From positions 81,630 through 145,629 of the forward strand of contig NZ_JAGGKG010000011.1 of the NCBI RefSeq assembly GCF_017873435.1: a stretch of DNA of 64,000 nt, given 5' to 3'. The notes below the pieces were generated by a model. It did not search any database and had not been told where the DNA came from. It saw nothing but the letters and a program-made list of their open reading frames with translations. Position 1 is the first letter of the stretch. Each line of letters starts with the position of its first letter. Positions 51,734 to 62,080 of this stretch are shown here, piece by piece. Source of the stretch: Paenibacillus turicensis (GTDB taxonomy: Bacteria; Bacillota; Bacilli; Paenibacillales; Paenibacillaceae). Made by a program: the position numbers and the translations under genes.

Positions 51734-52657
51734 TTATACTTCACGTTTTTGCTCTGGATGATAAATAATCCGTACGTAATCATAATCCTTATTGTCCATA
51801 TCGCCCAAATACATACGTTGATGCTCTGGAACAAGCTCATAAGCTTCCTTCAGCTTACTCCGTGAATGCTCGTTAGGATATTCTAAATAGTTGAAATAAG
51901 CTGCCCTACATTTCTCAATCACTGACTTTTCTCCTTTTATTCGGCTACTAATATCTATAAACTCCTTGAATTTTTCTTCCACATCACAAGCATAACCCCC
52001 ATCAATGACCGTCAATATCCCTAAATCATCCCAAACAATCGGCGTGCGTGTTTTGATTGAGGTAAAGAATACTCCTTCATCCCACAATTTACGCATTTGT
52101 TCTAACTTAAACGTTAATTCAAAATGAGGGCAATAACAGATGACAGTATCATGACGGTAAATAAGGAGACGAACTAAGTAATTTCTACCACGATGCTTCA
52201 TAAATATAGTAAACCCATCCCCTGGCTCAGTTGAATAACCTACCTCTTGGGTCACTACGAAATCTTCAGGTGAAGGTGAATATTTAACTCGACGTTCCTG
52301 CCAAAGCTTTTTTTCTTCATCAGAAATTTGATAAATATTTGTAAAGGAAGGGTTGAGCTCTCTCACCTTATCATGAATGTAATCCTGATAACGCGTTTTA
52401 TTCATCTGCCAATCGGCTGCTACAAGTTTATAATACCCTAAGCCATGGATCGAAATCCCTTCGCCAAGCGGGACCTTTGGCACAAGCCAACCTATATCTA
52501 GCTTTTCAGTTAGCCCCTCTAAATCTACTAATTCCCAGCAATTCACCATGCCATCTTCATAGACATCAATATAGTTAAAGAAGTATCTTCCTCCATTACA
52601 TATAAAACCAGGCACTTTTATCCCTTCAATTGTTTTGGTCCTACGAATTTTTGACAT
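51734..52657 (-). CDS. Protein of unknown function next to the MoxR/SWIM operon
   Basis: 307 residues from ATG 52657 (AAAGGAG seven bases upstream; the open frame runs 30 codons further). I do not recognise a family. The first 90 residues look like a compact beta domain (GRYFFNYIDVYEDGMVNCWELVD). The middle is mixed alpha/beta with aromatic residues (GDGFTIFMKHRGRNYLVRLL), and a central IVWDDLGILTVIDGG is followed by charged helices. Cytoplasmic, no membrane segment. A terminator (52807-52856) separates it from the operon upstream, so it is probably its own unit. Confidence 0.7.
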   Translation of the reverse strand: MSKIRRTKTIEGIKVPGFICNGGRYFFNYIDVYEDGMVNCWELVDLEGLTEKLDIGWLVPKVPLGEGISIHGLGYYKLVAADWQMNKTRYQDYIHDKVRELNPSFTNIYQISDEEKKLWQERRVKYSPSPEDFVVTQEVGYSTEPGDGFTIFMKHRGRNYLVRLLIYRHDTVICYCPHFELTFKLEQMRKLWDEGVFFTSIKTRTPIVWDDLGILTVIDGGYACDVEEKFKEFIDISSRIKGEKSVIEKCRAAYFNYLEYPNEHSRSKLKEAYELVPEHQRMYLGDMDNKDYDYVRIIYHPEQKREV

Positions 52658-52806
52658 TTCTTTTCTCCTTTGCTTAAATTTAATTCTGAAAAATTCTATG
52701 TAAACCTGAGCATTTTTGTCCAGCCTAAGTAAGTGGATTAGTTCCATGCTATCTTAATATGATATTTCTTTACAAGATGCTCTAGCCCTATCCTGAAAAT
52801 AAAAGA

Positions 52807-52856
52807 AAAACAGGGCCAATAAACTCCCATCAAAGAAAAGTGTATCGCCCTGTTTT
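52807..52856 (-). terminator. Terminator of the MoxR/DUF4132/SWIM operon
   Basis: AAAACAGGGC (52807-52816) with GCCCTGTTTT (52847-52856), then a T-rich run on the minus strand. Confidence 0.85.
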
Positions 52857-52859
52857 CAA

Positions 52860-53138
52860 TTACTTGTATCCTGTATGAAGAAGCTGAACATAAGCGGCAA
52901 CTTGAAAATAAATAGGTGCAACCTCCTGCTGCTTTCCTACACCAAATACGTATTCACGACTATGCTGAATCAGGCTTGTAAGCAACGTAACTAAGAAGTC
53001 CATATGCAGGCTAGTACCTTGTAGCTTCATTTTCTCTAAAGTATCAATATCATGCTCCCCAAGCTGATCAATGCCTCGTAGCAGTAATTCTTGACACCAA
53101 TCATAAATGGTAATAATCAAAGCTTCCTTCTGGTTCAA
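52860..53138 (-). CDS. Small helical protein ending the MoxR/SWIM operon
   Basis: 92 residues, mostly helical, no membrane segment, no recognised family (EALIITIYDWCQELLLRGIDQL, HMDFLVTLLTSLIQHSREY). It starts 51 bases after the SWIM protein and stops just before the operon terminator, so it is the last gene of the transcript. Its size and helical pattern would suit a structural or adaptor subunit, but no direct evidence exists. Confidence 0.65.
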   Translation of the reverse strand: MNQKEALIITIYDWCQELLLRGIDQLGEHDIDTLEKMKLQGTSLHMDFLVTLLTSLIQHSREYVFGVGKQQEVAPIYFQVAAYVQLLHTGYK

Positions 53139-53189
53139 GCCTTCCCCCTCCTTTAGTATATGGCAAATGGACGGTGCTTGTTATCCAAA

Positions 53190-54866
53190 TTATAAGTCTA
53201 ACAGTAGGCTCGTGACATGCCCTCCACTAAGAAAGCTAATTGGATAAATCAAGTCATCCTCTATACGTACGAAGGCAATAAAATGACGATGCTTCTCATA
53301 GAAGGTTGCTCTCTCTAACACTTTCAATGCCTTCTCCCATTGTGACTGAAAAGGAATTGTAAACTGCACATGCTGCTCATCCTCAAGCTGTACATTCATG
53401 ATGAGACTTTGAGTTCTCTGATTAAAGGAACTCTCACTAATTTGTAGTACACGAAACAAAACAAAAGATGGAGATTTACGAGTAAACAAGGACGTGATCG
53501 TTCCTCTGTTGTAAGTAGCAGTTGATTTATGCTCATAACTTCCAAACTGTATATCCTCAACCAATTGACGCTCAAAAACACTTAATTTAGCAATAGCGCT
53601 TGAGGATAATCTTCCTTCTTCATTCACCTTCATCCCCGTGAAGGAAACCTCTGATTTACTGAACTGCTTCAGTGATAAATCAAGCTGCCAAGGAGAATGA
53701 GCTTCATAATGCTTAACATAATCAAAGGAGATATCATCATAATAAATGGGACGAGATTCAGTATACGTGTGAATACGGCCATCCCCTAGACTATAAAAAT
53801 AATACGTAATCCCCTTATATAATGATTTGCTTTGCCATGGTTCAGCACCAAGTCCATACAGATGGAGCTTAGGCACTTCATAGTACTTACTGCGAAAACT
53901 ACCTGTTAATTGTGCGAGGTCTTTCGCCCCAAGCTGGTGCTCCACTGGCAAAGTGGATTGCTGCTGTAAAGCCTTTAGCACTAGATATGTTTCTGTTATT
54001 TTTTCTAATAATATAACCATTGAAAAACGAATATGACACGCAAAATAAAGCTCTAGCTCGGTTTTTATGGAATGTAATCCGCGTTCAATGTTCGGTAAAT
54101 CTGCACTTCTAGCATGAACAGCCATCGTATCAAGCTGGATTGTGATTTCCTCTGGTAATCTTGACAGTCCACTACAAACTATACTTGTTAATAATTCCAT
54201 ACCTCCCTGTAAAAATCCTGCTGGAAAGGATACGATTCCCTTGCGGGCAATAAGTGCAGATGAATCATCAATCCCTTGATGAGCCCGATATCTCAGCAGA
54301 ACCTCTAGTTTAACTATTTCACCTTCACGTTCCTTTAATGCACATAACATCTTACCTTGCTCAGGAGTATAGGCTACCTCCATCCCTCTATTCACCATCT
54401 TAACCGTAAGTAAAGAGGATGCTGTAATCTCTAACTGCTCGTCATACCGTAGACGAAAGGCTACCTCATCGATCATTGTAGGTGTATACGGTTGAAGCAA
54501 TTCAGTCATTGGAGTAGTAACAAGCCAACTAAAGTCGATTGTCTGATCCTTTTCCTCTAAAATAGCTTCTACAAGCTGGTGCTCCCGATAATATAAAATG
54601 GAAATTAATACATGCTTACATAGCTGTGAGGAAGGACAACTACATGTCCAAGTGTCTAATGAATTTGTCAAATAACAGATCGTATCATCAGACAATTCAC
54701 ACTTCACCTTGTCTAGCAAATCAAAATGGTAGGTGACCGTCAGCCCCTTACTTATGTCCTTATTCGCTCGATTAAATAATCCTTTATTACTGTAACGGAC
54801 TAGAAGCTCATCCTCACAACGTGATATAAATGAATCAAACTGCCCCTTTAGGCTGGAATTCGCCAC
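53190..54866 (-). CDS. SWIM zinc-finger protein (YehQ-like)
   Basis: 558 residues starting at GTG 54866 (GGAGGG six bases upstream). The N-terminal quarter contains a SWIM zinc finger, CSCPSSQLCKH (CxCxnCxH, about residues 75-85), preceded by the strand VTYHFDLLDKVKCEL. The remaining 450 residues form a long alpha/beta region without recognised catalytic motifs. The gene sits 17 bases after the DUF4132 gene. The neighbours (MoxR, DUF5682, vWA, DUF4132) match those of E. coli YehQ, so I regard it as the YehQ counterpart. Confidence 0.85.
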   Translation of the reverse strand: MANSSLKGQFDSFISRCEDELLVRYSNKGLFNRANKDISKGLTVTYHFDLLDKVKCELSDDTICYLTNSLDTWTCSCPSSQLCKHVLISILYYREHQLVEAILEEKDQTIDFSWLVTTPMTELLQPYTPTMIDEVAFRLRYDEQLEITASSLLTVKMVNRGMEVAYTPEQGKMLCALKEREGEIVKLEVLLRYRAHQGIDDSSALIARKGIVSFPAGFLQGGMELLTSIVCSGLSRLPEEITIQLDTMAVHARSADLPNIERGLHSIKTELELYFACHIRFSMVILLEKITETYLVLKALQQQSTLPVEHQLGAKDLAQLTGSFRSKYYEVPKLHLYGLGAEPWQSKSLYKGITYYFYSLGDGRIHTYTESRPIYYDDISFDYVKHYEAHSPWQLDLSLKQFSKSEVSFTGMKVNEEGRLSSSAIAKLSVFERQLVEDIQFGSYEHKSTATYNRGTITSLFTRKSPSFVLFRVLQISESSFNQRTQSLIMNVQLEDEQHVQFTIPFQSQWEKALKVLERATFYEKHRHFIAFVRIEDDLIYPISFLSGGHVTSLLLDL

Positions 54867-54883
54867 CCAGATCCCTCCTATAG

Positions 54884-57800
54884 CTATACGCGACCAGCAG
54901 CACGCAAAATATCATACATCGTCTCACTGTATACACGTGGGGGGACTAAATTAAGCTTAATCGCATCATTGGGTTGAAAATAATGATAACGTGTCTTTTT
55001 ATTATTGAAGAAACGTAATGCCTTTAGGGAGATATCCTCCATCCCTTCATAATAAGAAATACTCGTTCCACTAAATTCTAGCTCAGCAATCATGCCGTCG
55101 TAATCCTTATATAAAAGATAATAGAAGCCAGCATCCTCAGCAGGACCTTTATACCAACCTAACTTCTCTAGTGCCTTCGGGAATGACGTTGGTGAAAAAT
55201 CTCCTGATGGCAAATTTGAGGTAATTTCTTTATCGTGCTGTTGCTCCTCATTTACTGTATAAACCTCCCGATGTAGCTGTGTGAAGGGTTGCGTAATTTC
55301 GTAGTCTTCTAACTGCTGTTGCCATGCCTGTAATGTCTCCGCATCCAGCTCCAGTGGCTGCACAAGACCAATCTTCGCATCTGCTGGCAACTCAAATTCC
55401 TCTTCATCCACAGTGTTAAAGGTTCCATCCTCCATATAACGGAAGGTAGCCACTAGCTCCTCTCCTTCATATATGCCCCAAATTAAGCCAATCGCAAATT
55501 TTTGCATAATGATATTGTGTACAAACAATTCCTGCCAATCTTGCTTGCTCCATAACCGTTGCTTAGATAATGATTCCTCTAAACGTAAGGCTTGAAGAGA
55601 AACCATATTTTTTAAATCCTTTTTAAGCTGTGTCAAATAAGTCTTTCCTTGAATAACAAGCTCTGGATCGTCCTTTTGTGTTGCAGCTGGAAGACTTTTT
55701 AACAGCTTGCCTGTTTCCTCATTGACAACAACAACCTGTAAATCCGAGGATACCTTCACAATAAAGCTTCGCTCTCCATAGCTAATAGACTGCTCCCCTT
55801 GCTCATTAAAGCCAAGTGTGGTGATGAGTTTGTCTTCAAGCTGGGCTTGGGTTAAATTCATATTTTCTGCGGCTAGCTGAAGCGCCTCATCAGCCGCAGT
55901 TTTAACTTGGCGATTTTTAATTACCCGTTTAAGTCGATCGATCATCATTAGCGCCGCAGTATCCTGCATAAACGATAAAGCCTTAATCGCCTCAGCTGCT
56001 ATCGCTCCACGACTATTTTCAGCCCAATCCTTGATTTGATCGCCTAACGTATTCATAACTTGTCGATCTCCAAATAAACAGCTTAAATAAAGCACCCATT
56101 TTTCCTTTGCAGGTGCACCTTCCCCAATCCACAGCTGTAAAATTTGAGCGGCAAACTGAGCTAAGGAAGCTTGATCCGCATAGGTTGCCACTTCTTTTAG
56201 TGTTAAATTAGGCTGGCTGCTATACTCTAAAGATTGGCTTAACAAATATAATTTAATGTTGTCGTCAAGTGGTTCTCCATTGTGAGCAAGTAAGGCTAGC
56301 ATATGCTTTACAGGAATAAAGCTTAGACGCGCCTGTTTCTTGTCATCCAGTCTACTTCCTAAAGCGGCATGAGCAACATGAACCCCTTGATCACTTGTTT
56401 CTAATAAAATAGTGAGCAATTCCTTCATGACTTCATTTTGCTTTTCCTTTAACAATGCAGTATAGGCCGCCTTACTGTCCTCCATACCACGAATTGCACT
56501 TAACGCCATTTCTTTGATCGTTACTTTCTTTTCTGTTCGAAACACCTGCATAAATAATGGCGTATCTGGCTTACGATTAAATTCGATTAATGCTATATTG
56601 TTGATCGATTTAGAAGAATCCGTGAGCCCAAGACGCACCACTTCAGCAAACTGCTCCAATGGCAATTGGTCACGCTGCGCAAATAACAATTCCAATATAA
56701 ACTGTCTCGATTGTGTCTCTAACTTCTTATATAGCGCAAGCGTCTCATCAACATGACTTTTTACAACATTTTCATATTGTTCTTGTAATGCAGGGTCACT
56801 TCCAAAAGTATCATAGGATTGAATTAAAATACTTTCTACTAGCGCCTTACCATCTATCGTTGAATCATGTTTTTCATATTGCTCTAATAGGGATGTATAA
56901 CTGAATTTATAGCCCTCACTAAAGATCTTAAGTACAAACGTAAGATCAACACTAGGGTGCATGGACAAGGTCATAAAGCGACTGAATTGTTCACTCTTCA
57001 TCGGTAAAAATCCGATCGCAAATAACATTCTCCTTTGCTTACGATCGTATAAGTTGCCTTTGCCATCTAAGCCATTATCGCGATCACCAAATTCTAAAAA
57101 GCCGTCAAGCGTCACTTTCCCATCAATATATTTGGCAAGGTAAGGGCCAACTCTAGTGGTCTCTCTTCGATGCTCTAATACTGCTAATACAAGCTCCTCA
57201 ATTGTGCCTGTTAATTGTTGCTGTACTTCTGCTGAATGATGTTCACTTAACACTTTGTACACAAATAGCTTAATAAACGGATGACCTACGATTTGAAGCA
57301 CACGTATCGCTTGATTCACATCCGCAACGATTTTATTACGTAAATTATCCCATGAAGGACGGATCGCATCTAAATCGATTAATAAGTTTTCAATGAGCTC
57401 ATACGGCTCTTTAATATTTAAAATTCCCGTAAAATCGGAATTACTGATCCATTGATATTTACTTCTTTGCATAATTAAATTTTGTCGCATCTCAAAAGGG
57501 AACATGTCATATAACACTTGTACTGCCACAATTAATTGCTCATCTAAGCTGTTCTTATGCTCCAAAAATAGCTTTTTCCCACCATAACGGTTCATTCGAT
57601 ATAACAATGCACTTGAAACCTGTAGCAAAACACTTTCAAACGTATGTCTAGCTATCTGCTTCCCTTTCTCCACAGTGGCATTCGGAAAATAGGTCTGATG
57701 AAGCCGATCCCTAGTTGCTTGCACGAAATCAGGAGAAAGATTCAAGGTAGAATCGTTATCCTTTAAAGGTAACGGATGTAATACTATTTCGGATATCGAG

Positions 57801-58438
57801 TCATGAAGCTCCGCTTGTAGTGCATTTTCATCCCCACGTAATACGGCTTGTAGCAACGAAGGTAAGGAAGCGATGTGTTCGTTAGTCCCAGCAGCATTTA
57901 ACTGAGTATATAAATCTAGTAGCATTAACAGCTCTACACCTTCATTAACCCAACATAGCTCTTTACCTGTAAATTGATGATGTTTCATTCTATATTTAAT
58001 TTCTTCCTCTATCACTTGCTCTCCAGCATACTTGCTCATCATCTTTAAGCGGTATAAAAGAGTTTCAAATTTATGCGCGTTGGATTTGCTTTTCCCATCT
58101 AAGCTATCCACATGAAAAGAATTCCCCATACTAAGGGAGAAAACATCATAGAAGCTATAGCTACTTCGTGACCATTTATTACTTGCACGTAGTACAACTG
58201 CTGCTGCTCTATAAAATACTTCACTATCATCCTTGTTTCTCAGCTTCTCTAGTTGTGTAAATGTATAGTAATGGAATGTATTAGAATTCTGTAAAATATC
58301 TGGATATTGTTCAGTTTCACCTGTAACATATGCAACAATCTGATCACTGCGATCAATCGCCTTCGAATATTCATCCGAGCATTCTCTTGCAAACTTTTCA
58401 ACAATCGCCATGACATCACTTGAAATAGACTTCATCAT
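54884..58438 (-). CDS. Large DUF4132 protein (YehI/MolR-like) with HEAT-like repeats
   Basis: 1184 residues. The first 900 or so are alpha-helical repeats reminiscent of HEAT/ARM folds (for example VIGLTDSSKSINNIALIEFNR-type blocks around 600-880). The C-terminal third carries the DUF4132 hallmark: KIGLVQPLELDAE, then DYEITQPFTQLHREVYTV (about 1040-1085), and the final GMEDISLKALRFF. E. coli YehI (also called MolR) has the same domain and is encoded close to yehLMPQ. GGAAGGAAG precedes two adjacent ATG codons; either may be used. The function of the family is unknown. Confidence 0.85.
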   Translation of the reverse strand: MMKSISSDVMAIVEKFARECSDEYSKAIDRSDQIVAYVTGETEQYPDILQNSNTFHYYTFTQLEKLRNKDDSEVFYRAAAVVLRASNKWSRSSYSFYDVFSLSMGNSFHVDSLDGKSKSNAHKFETLLYRLKMMSKYAGEQVIEEEIKYRMKHHQFTGKELCWVNEGVELLMLLDLYTQLNAAGTNEHIASLPSLLQAVLRGDENALQAELHDSISEIVLHPLPLKDNDSTLNLSPDFVQATRDRLHQTYFPNATVEKGKQIARHTFESVLLQVSSALLYRMNRYGGKKLFLEHKNSLDEQLIVAVQVLYDMFPFEMRQNLIMQRSKYQWISNSDFTGILNIKEPYELIENLLIDLDAIRPSWDNLRNKIVADVNQAIRVLQIVGHPFIKLFVYKVLSEHHSAEVQQQLTGTIEELVLAVLEHRRETTRVGPYLAKYIDGKVTLDGFLEFGDRDNGLDGKGNLYDRKQRRMLFAIGFLPMKSEQFSRFMTLSMHPSVDLTFVLKIFSEGYKFSYTSLLEQYEKHDSTIDGKALVESILIQSYDTFGSDPALQEQYENVVKSHVDETLALYKKLETQSRQFILELLFAQRDQLPLEQFAEVVRLGLTDSSKSINNIALIEFNRKPDTPLFMQVFRTEKKVTIKEMALSAIRGMEDSKAAYTALLKEKQNEVMKELLTILLETSDQGVHVAHAALGSRLDDKKQARLSFIPVKHMLALLAHNGEPLDDNIKLYLLSQSLEYSSQPNLTLKEVATYADQASLAQFAAQILQLWIGEGAPAKEKWVLYLSCLFGDRQVMNTLGDQIKDWAENSRGAIAAEAIKALSFMQDTAALMMIDRLKRVIKNRQVKTAADEALQLAAENMNLTQAQLEDKLITTLGFNEQGEQSISYGERSFIVKVSSDLQVVVVNEETGKLLKSLPAATQKDDPELVIQGKTYLTQLKKDLKNMVSLQALRLEESLSKQRLWSKQDWQELFVHNIIMQKFAIGLIWGIYEGEELVATFRYMEDGTFNTVDEEEFELPADAKIGLVQPLELDAETLQAWQQQLEDYEITQPFTQLHREVYTVNEEQQHDKEITSNLPSGDFSPTSFPKALEKLGWYKGPAEDAGFYYLLYKDYDGMIAELEFSGTSISYYEGMEDISLKALRFFNNKKTRYHYFQPNDAIKLNLVPPRVYSETMYDILRAAGRV

Positions 58439-58526
58439 AGACTTCCTTCCCTATATAAAATAGTAGTTATAATCTTTAAATAGAATGATAAGATTGTAAG
58501 CGTTGTAAACACTCTTATGAAATTAA

Positions 58527-59681
58527 TTATGAAATTATGTCGCCAATCCAATCTGCAAGCTCATGGGGCGTTATTGCCGCTACCTTTGCGCCCATGTTTG
58601 TCAACGTTTGTGCTGCATGCTCGTTATATACCGGGCTTCCCTCAAAATCTAATGCAGTTAGCACGACTAGTTTACAGCCTGTATCCATAATGTCCTTACA
58701 TGCCTTATACATGTGCTGGATCGAATAACCTTCCTCTAAATCGCTCACTAATATAAATAAACTCCTGCTAGGATTATCAATCAATCCTTCCCCATATCTT
58801 AATGCCTTCGTAATATGCGTCCCACCACCAAGCTGAACGTTCATGAGTACATCTACGGGGTCCTCCAGCCGTCCAGTTAAATCTACAACCTGTGTGTCAA
58901 AAATAATAAGATGTGTTTTTAGCGCATTAATACGATAAAAAATACTTGCCATCACAGAGCTGTAAATAACAGAATTCATCATACTCCCGCTTTCATCCAC
59001 TGCAATGATGATGTTCCATTTGTTATAGGGCTGAATGCTACCATCAAAATAAATACGATCTACCACAAAGCGATCCTTAGCCTTATCATAGTTTTTTAAA
59101 TTTTTTATAATGGTTTTCTTAAAATTCAAGTTGCGTAGCGATTGAACTCGACTTGGACTGTAGGGGCTTTTTTTGCCTATAATGCTCGCCCTTGTCTGTG
59201 ACTCCAGCTTCCTACGTAAGTCTTCAACAACCTTGCGCACAATTTCTTTGGCGCTGTGAAGCACATCACCTTTCATTCTGCCTTTAAATTGAATTATATT
59301 TTTGAGGAGATCCATGTTTGGCTCTAATCGCTCTAGTAGCTTCTTATCTAACAACAATTCACTTAAACCATAACGATCTAACGCTTGCTTTTCTAATATT
59401 TCAACCGTTGTTTTAGGAAATAACTCTCGCACTTTACTAATCCAAGTAGGTACAGTGAGTAAGGATTTGCCTTGTCCACCCTTACGATACCCTTGCTCTT
59501 CGCCATATTCTCTGTCATATAAAAAAGAAAGCACATCATCGATTTCTTGATATACAAATCCCTTCTGCTTCTGCTCTTCTCCTTCCCCCTCTACAGGCTG
59601 AATCAGCTTATCGGCATGTGGACCAAGAACAAGACGCCAGCGATTCATCGCTTTTTGCTGTGGATCTAAATCAGGCTCCAT
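58527..59681 (-). CDS. von Willebrand factor A domain protein (YehP-like)
   Basis: 384 residues. The N-terminal half is charged and helical (FLYDREYGEEQGYRKGG and a Lys/Arg-rich region to about 205). The C-terminal vWA domain (about 215-384) has an intact MIDAS: AVDESGSM (DxSxS), the threonine in GGGTHITKAL and the aspartate in LVSDLEEG. MoxR ATPases typically load or remodel complexes through such vWA partners. It overlaps the end of the DUF5682 gene by 16 bases, and GGGAG precedes the ATG. Counterpart of E. coli YehP. Confidence 0.9.
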   Translation of the reverse strand: MEPDLDPQQKAMNRWRLVLGPHADKLIQPVEGEGEEQKQKGFVYQEIDDVLSFLYDREYGEEQGYRKGGQGKSLLTVPTWISKVRELFPKTTVEILEKQALDRYGLSELLLDKKLLERLEPNMDLLKNIIQFKGRMKGDVLHSAKEIVRKVVEDLRRKLESQTRASIIGKKSPYSPSRVQSLRNLNFKKTIIKNLKNYDKAKDRFVVDRIYFDGSIQPYNKWNIIIAVDESGSMMNSVIYSSVMASIFYRINALKTHLIIFDTQVVDLTGRLEDPVDVLMNVQLGGGTHITKALRYGEGLIDNPSRSLFILVSDLEEGYSIQHMYKACKDIMDTGCKLVVLTALDFEGSPVYNEHAAQTLTNMGAKVAAITPHELADWIGDIIS

Positions 59682-62065
59682 TTCGCAAACTCCCTTCTCA
59701 CGACTTCATCTTGTGCCTTCGCTTCAACCAGCATTGATTCACTAATTCCTTCTTCCTCAAGCACCGTCACATCAACCTGGTGCATTCCAGCAATTTGCTT
59801 CATAATAAGGTACACCTCAGCCGCCGTAAAGTTGGTAAAGGCTAAGCGTAGTTCAGGGGCCATTTCTATAAATTGCTCATGAGATAAGCTTACAAACAGC
59901 TCATTTAAGCTCCTTAAAAGTACATTATCATAAAGCAATACATCTCTAGCCGTAGCGAAAACTCCCTGTAAATACCTACTAATTAACTTCACTTTATCAG
60001 GTGTGCCTAAGATGTAGCTACGTGCTCTAGCCACAATCTCTGGTCTACGAATGGGATACGCCTGCGCTAAAATCGCAATACATGCTCCCTCTAGCATTGG
60101 GGCCAAATCAGGCAACTGTAATAAACTTGCGAGGTCATCAAGCAATCGCTCCTGATCGAAATTAGCCTCATCACGTTTTGCCAGCATACCTAGTGTTTTC
60201 AAGGCCTGAATACATTGATGATGTTCATCTGGTTGACTCCGATAAATTTGGTACAAACGGCTGACAGCCTGCTCATATCCAAGTGTGAGTAACGGGGCCA
60301 AAGATGATTCGTCAGAAATCCCTAACAGGCTTCGATGGCTATACATATGATTTAGGATAGACAACGTTCTACATAATGAGAGAAAACTACCATCCTGAAG
60401 TAAGGCATCCTTAAGCGCTATAAACAATGATTTTGATAATGTTTCTAATCCCATCCGGTGCGATTCCATTAGCTTTTTGGCGTACTCTTTGCTGTGATGA
60501 GAAGGAATTTCTGCAAGCTCCTCCTCCATTTTTCGGATTACAGCTTCTTTCACCGTTCCCCCATAGCTGGCATACTCCACGAGCCTTGCCTCGACCAAAG
60601 ACGTATATGTATACGTCCAATTTTCTCGCACTCGATGAATATCGATATAGTTAACGAAATCTGGACCTGATTTTTTCGTGGCAAAACCAACGTCTAAATA
60701 GCTAGCACAATGTAACAAATGGCTTATCTCACGATGCTTCTCATTACTATATAGATCAAGTTGTTTACGATGCTGGCCTGTTGTTTTCATATGTAGCTTT
60801 AGGTTAGAACAGCTTTCCTTAAAATCCTTCACAATCGGGGGGATAAACTCATTAGGTGCAACCTCACCAATTTCATTGCCTGTTAATAAGGTCGCTAGAA
60901 GCTCCAGCGGCTTTACGTTGGCAAAGCTATCTTCCCCTTTAATAAACGCAGTTCGGATGCCATCCTGTAGCTCGTATACTCCACCTTCACGCTTCTGGCG
61001 CAATTGTGCCAAGCCCTGAATCATCGCATAAGCTTCGATGCCATCGGAGGTTGAAATACTCTCTTCATTTTTGCGAAGCTCCTTTGAAAGTGTTGAAATC
61101 ATAAACAAATTACTTTGTTTAAACACTTCTATTGGCTTGCGAGCGCTTAACTGCTTCCATATTTGCTGATAATAGTTTACATAAGGCATCCCGCTTGCAT
61201 AACCATTTAACTGATCCGCTTCCTCAAACGTATACACCATAGGGTAAATTTGTTCTTCGCCTTGTTGCCTAGTTACTTTCTCTTGAACTGCTGCTTGTTG
61301 CTCATCAGCAGATCCTTGAAGAACTAATCCATAGGTGTGAAAGCCACCAGTAACAACAAGGATTCGCTTATAACGCGCCTTGGCCTGTGCAATACAGCTA
61401 CGCATAAAGGCTTCTCTAGCTAAATGTCCTTCTTCCTGTAGCTGCTCATCGGTGTAGCACAACCTAGATAATGTACAATATGTAAATACCTCTTGGGCAA
61501 AAGCCGTAGGTGTCTTTGTAATCCCTTCAATTTCAAACACTTTCTCCCATAGCTCATTAAAACTTCTGCAATGCAGTTTTTGACATAAGGAGGTCATAAA
61601 TTGTGAGTCGGCAAGTAGGGACTCATCCTGAAACGAGGTTTTTGTTAGCTTTTCTAACGTGTCATCCTCCTTGGAACGAGAATTCAAATCGATGAATTGC
61701 ACAGGAATACCTTGCTTGCTAGCCTGCTTTAGCACTGCATACTCAGGTGAAAATTGTAGCATTGGATAATAAAATGAAGCCCGCTTATTGGGATTTTGTT
61801 CATTCTGATAGCTATAATACAAGCTTATAGGTGGTTTAGTTGCTTCATCTGCGAGCACTGGAATAAGCTTATTTGCCAGTTCAGGGCCCTCAATCAGCAC
61901 GATCTCTGGATTATATTGCTCCAATACCTGTAACAAATGATACGAGCAAGCAGGGCTATGATGCCTGATCGGAAAATAAACAACCTCCTGCCCAAAATTA
62001 AATACATCTTGTGTAAACAACTCATTCAACTGTTCAAGGCCAAAGTCAAATTCAAGGTCAAGCAC
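59666..62065 (-). CDS. DUF5682 protein (YehM-like)
   Basis: 799 residues from GTG 62065, chosen because AGGAGGTG lies nine bases upstream; an in-frame GTG at 62077 directly abuts that site and cannot use it. The family hallmark IRHHSPACSYHLLQVLEQY (about 33-51), then IVLIEGP and VVTGGFHTYG (about 236-245), are conserved in DUF5682 and hint at an ancestral erythromycin-esterase or TraB-like fold. The C-terminal half is helical. E. coli YehM is the counterpart. It lies 15 bases after the MoxR gene. Confidence 0.85.
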   Translation of the reverse strand: MLDLEFDFGLEQLNELFTQDVFNFGQEVVYFPIRHHSPACSYHLLQVLEQYNPEIVLIEGPELANKLIPVLADEATKPPISLYYSYQNEQNPNKRASFYYPMLQFSPEYAVLKQASKQGIPVQFIDLNSRSKEDDTLEKLTKTSFQDESLLADSQFMTSLCQKLHCRSFNELWEKVFEIEGITKTPTAFAQEVFTYCTLSRLCYTDEQLQEEGHLAREAFMRSCIAQAKARYKRILVVTGGFHTYGLVLQGSADEQQAAVQEKVTRQQGEEQIYPMVYTFEEADQLNGYASGMPYVNYYQQIWKQLSARKPIEVFKQSNLFMISTLSKELRKNEESISTSDGIEAYAMIQGLAQLRQKREGGVYELQDGIRTAFIKGEDSFANVKPLELLATLLTGNEIGEVAPNEFIPPIVKDFKESCSNLKLHMKTTGQHRKQLDLYSNEKHREISHLLHCASYLDVGFATKKSGPDFVNYIDIHRVRENWTYTYTSLVEARLVEYASYGGTVKEAVIRKMEEELAEIPSHHSKEYAKKLMESHRMGLETLSKSLFIALKDALLQDGSFLSLCRTLSILNHMYSHRSLLGISDESSLAPLLTLGYEQAVSRLYQIYRSQPDEHHQCIQALKTLGMLAKRDEANFDQERLLDDLASLLQLPDLAPMLEGACIAILAQAYPIRRPEIVARARSYILGTPDKVKLISRYLQGVFATARDVLLYDNVLLRSLNELFVSLSHEQFIEMAPELRLAFTNFTAAEVYLIMKQIAGMHQVDVTVLEEEGISESMLVEAKAQDEVVRREFAKWSLI

Positions 62066-62080
62066 AAGCTTGTTCACCTC

